This document shows, piece by piece, positions 31,416 to 32,353 of a DNA stretch of 32,353 bases (its first letter is position 1; the number at the start of each line of letters is the position of its first letter). The position numbers were made by a program, and so were the translations under genes. The notes beneath the pieces are model-generated. The model had not been told where the DNA came from, searched no databases, and saw only the letters and a program-made list of their open reading frames with translations. The DNA comes from Patescibacteria group bacterium (GTDB taxonomy: Bacteria > Patescibacteriota > Patescibacteriia > Magasanikbacterales > UBA922): positions 116,300 to 148,652 of the forward strand of contig JAHJIX010000017.1 of the NCBI GenBank assembly GCA_018823045.1. Direction: 5' to 3'.

Positions 31416-31468
31416 GGCTGGTAACTCCTGTTAATGCTTGATTAGTAATTATGCAAAAACATCACAAA

Positions 31469-31759
31469 TTAATTACCGAAGTCTTCAATATAAAAATTAT
31501 ATATATTACTTGCTAATGAACTAATTAAATTTGTAGCTAAATCAAATTCAGTAGTTTCAAAGATTATATATAACCGTTTTTCTAAAAGAGTCAAATCAGG
31601 TTTTTCATTTATAACAAATGAAACCACATTATCTATATATTTATCATACTCATCATATGGCGCTCCCATTTCAATTAAATACCAAGGATCAAACTTATTA
31701 ACATTTTTAGTTACTTTTTCTCTAAACTTATTTATTTTAAATTTATTATCAACATTCAT
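31469..31759 (-). CDS. Probable immunity protein (DUF1871-like)
   Basis: 96 aa, acidic, soluble. The core WYLIEMGAPYDEYDKYID resembles the WDPxxLIxxGAPxDEYD pattern of small DUF1871-like proteins found as immunity partners. It begins 5 nt after the stop of the toxin-like ORF and has no promoter of its own, the usual order of toxin then immunity. The binding partner is inferred from position. Confidence 0.6.
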   Translation of the reverse strand: MNVDNKFKINKFREKVTKNVNKFDPWYLIEMGAPYDEYDKYIDNVVSFVINEKPDLTLLEKRLYIIFETTEFDLATNLISSLASNIYNFYIEDFGN

Positions 31760-31764
31760 ATGTT

Positions 31765-32353
31765 TTATTTAATCATATTAGATACTTGTAACAAAGTTCC
31801 ATAAAAGTTAGACTGTGCGATAGCTGTTACTACTTGTCCAGAACTATCTAAAACTATATATGCATCCTTACTTAAATAACCGATTCTTCCAAATCTAGCA
31901 CTGAACCGAAGTGTTGGACTTTGCACTGTTTTTAGGATAACTTCAGGAGAAACTCCCCTACTAATTATTTGATCGATTCCATGATATGTCCCATTATGAT
32001 TGAATCCAGTAATATGTCCAGAGGCATTATTAATAACTGTACCTAAACGACCAAAACTATCTCCCACGTTAATCTTATCACAACTCCATAAACACATCGT
32101 CCCAACACTACCCAAATACCTAACACTCAATGCTGTCGCAGCTTTTGCCCCACCAACGATAAGAGCACCACTAGTTACTCCTATCGCAGTTCCTGTTTGA
32201 ACTGGATGACTTAATGCATAATCAACAGCCTTATTTTCTTGTGACCAAATACTTAATCCATTTCCTATTTCAAATCCAGCTTTCTTACCAAAGATCCTAT
32301 CTATCATATTAGGATCATCTTGTTCATATATTTCCCACTGACTTTGATAACTA
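31765..32353 (-). CDS. C-terminal end of a probable polymorphic toxin (5' part beyond window)
   Basis: The frame is open beyond the track start at 32307: it reads SYQSQWEIYEQDDPN before that Met without a stop, so this is the tail of a larger protein. The first part (GFEIGNGLSIWSQENKAVDYAL, then a glycine/alanine-rich hydrophobic stretch) resembles pre-toxin linkers. The last 75 residues (HGIDQIISRGVSPEVILKTV, RIGYLSKDAYIVLDSSGQVVTAI) resemble compact nuclease-type toxin tips of the DUF4258/BECR kind: H..D..I..RG(I/V)SPE.V and a final strand with D..G.VVTAI. Toxin nature is inferred from this pattern and the downstream immunity-like gene. Catalytic residues cannot be assigned safely. Confidence 0.65.
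   Translation of the reverse strand, partial: SYQSQWEIYEQDDPNMIDRIFGKKAGFEIGNGLSIWSQENKAVDYALSHPVQTGTAIGVTSGALIVGGAKAATALSVRYLGSVGTMCLWSCDKINVGDSFGRLGTVINNASGHITGFNHNGTYHGIDQIISRGVSPEVILKTVQSPTLRFSARFGRIGYLSKDAYIVLDSSGQVVTAIAQSNFYGTLLQVSNMIK

Larger units (their letters stand above)
30738..31422 (-). mobile_element. RAYT element bounded by inverted REP palindromes
   Basis: About 685 bp. The two ends read ACCAGCtGGCTCCATAGTCC... (left) and its inverse complement (right). Each end is itself a hairpin: GGCTCCA...TGGAGCC enclosing AGTCCC-TTTA-GGGCT. The only gene inside is a Y1 transposase. This is a complete single-copy REP-RAYT unit of the kind that moves by single-strand transfer. Confidence 0.85.

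Noticed and set aside
1-32353. CRISPR array or alternative genetic code
   Set aside because: No regularly spaced direct repeats were seen, and UGA clearly acts as stop (for example at the Nudix-GNAT overlap).

Overview
The window looks like the chromosome of a Candidate Phyla Radiation (Patescibacteria, Parcubacteria-like) bacterium. It is AT-rich, tightly packed and uses the standard code (UGA is a stop in several genes). Typical CPR signs are proteins built on a two-helix T4SS-pilin-type membrane module, a short SMC of about 1,018 aa, a VanW-family protein, a CofE-like ligase without visible F420 genes, and many unrecognised membrane proteins. I cannot name the lineage below superphylum. 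Promoters are easy to read: many genes have TTGACA-like and TATAAT-like boxes 16-18 bp apart.

Layout. 1-2.8 kb: two tandem paralogues, each a pilin-like membrane module plus an extracellular part (the first is cut by the window edge), on the minus strand. 2.8-10.3 kb, minus strand: GNAT-Nudix pair, rpsU-yqeY, lepB-hisS, tRNA-Val/tRNA-Ile, rpsP, khpA, dapF, and an unrecognised 243-aa gene behind a leader that looks like an attenuator. 10.3-14.6 kb: smc (minus) and an NrnA-like DHH phosphoesterase (plus) diverge from overlapping promoters. 14.6-16.1 kb: an accessory island of small same-strand genes, each followed by a palindromic element. Two of these elements share boundary motifs close to integron attC core sites. 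16.1-17.9 kb: a membrane protein and a phosphomannomutase/phosphoglucomutase (minus).

17.9-26.6 kb: one long plus-strand operon running from clpC to radA. Between these stress/repair genes lie two unrecognised proteins, a membrane-anchored beta-propeller, a membrane-anchored DsbA-like thioredoxin and a pilin module fused to a GH18-type glycosidase domain. This pairs the ClpC-RadA partnership known from Firmicutes with a cell-surface set. 26.6-27.25 kb: an inverted repeat, a strong terminator and a roughly 360-nt structured region on the minus strand with a perfect consensus promoter, which I cannot assign to a known RNA family. 27.25-30.6 kb: operon Hsp20-VanW-CofE-like, and a small zinc-ribbon gene. 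30.7-31.4 kb: a RAYT (Y1 transposase) gene bounded by inverted REP palindromes. 31.5-32.35 kb: a small immunity-like gene and the C-terminal end of a large protein, probably a polymorphic toxin, that continues past the window edge.

The strongest candidates for undescribed biology are the pilin-GH18 fusion inside a clpC-radA operon, the attC-like cassette island, the leader-peptide/attenuator upstream of the 243-aa gene, and the unassigned structured RNA near 27 kb. All calls come from reading sequence only; no database search was possible.
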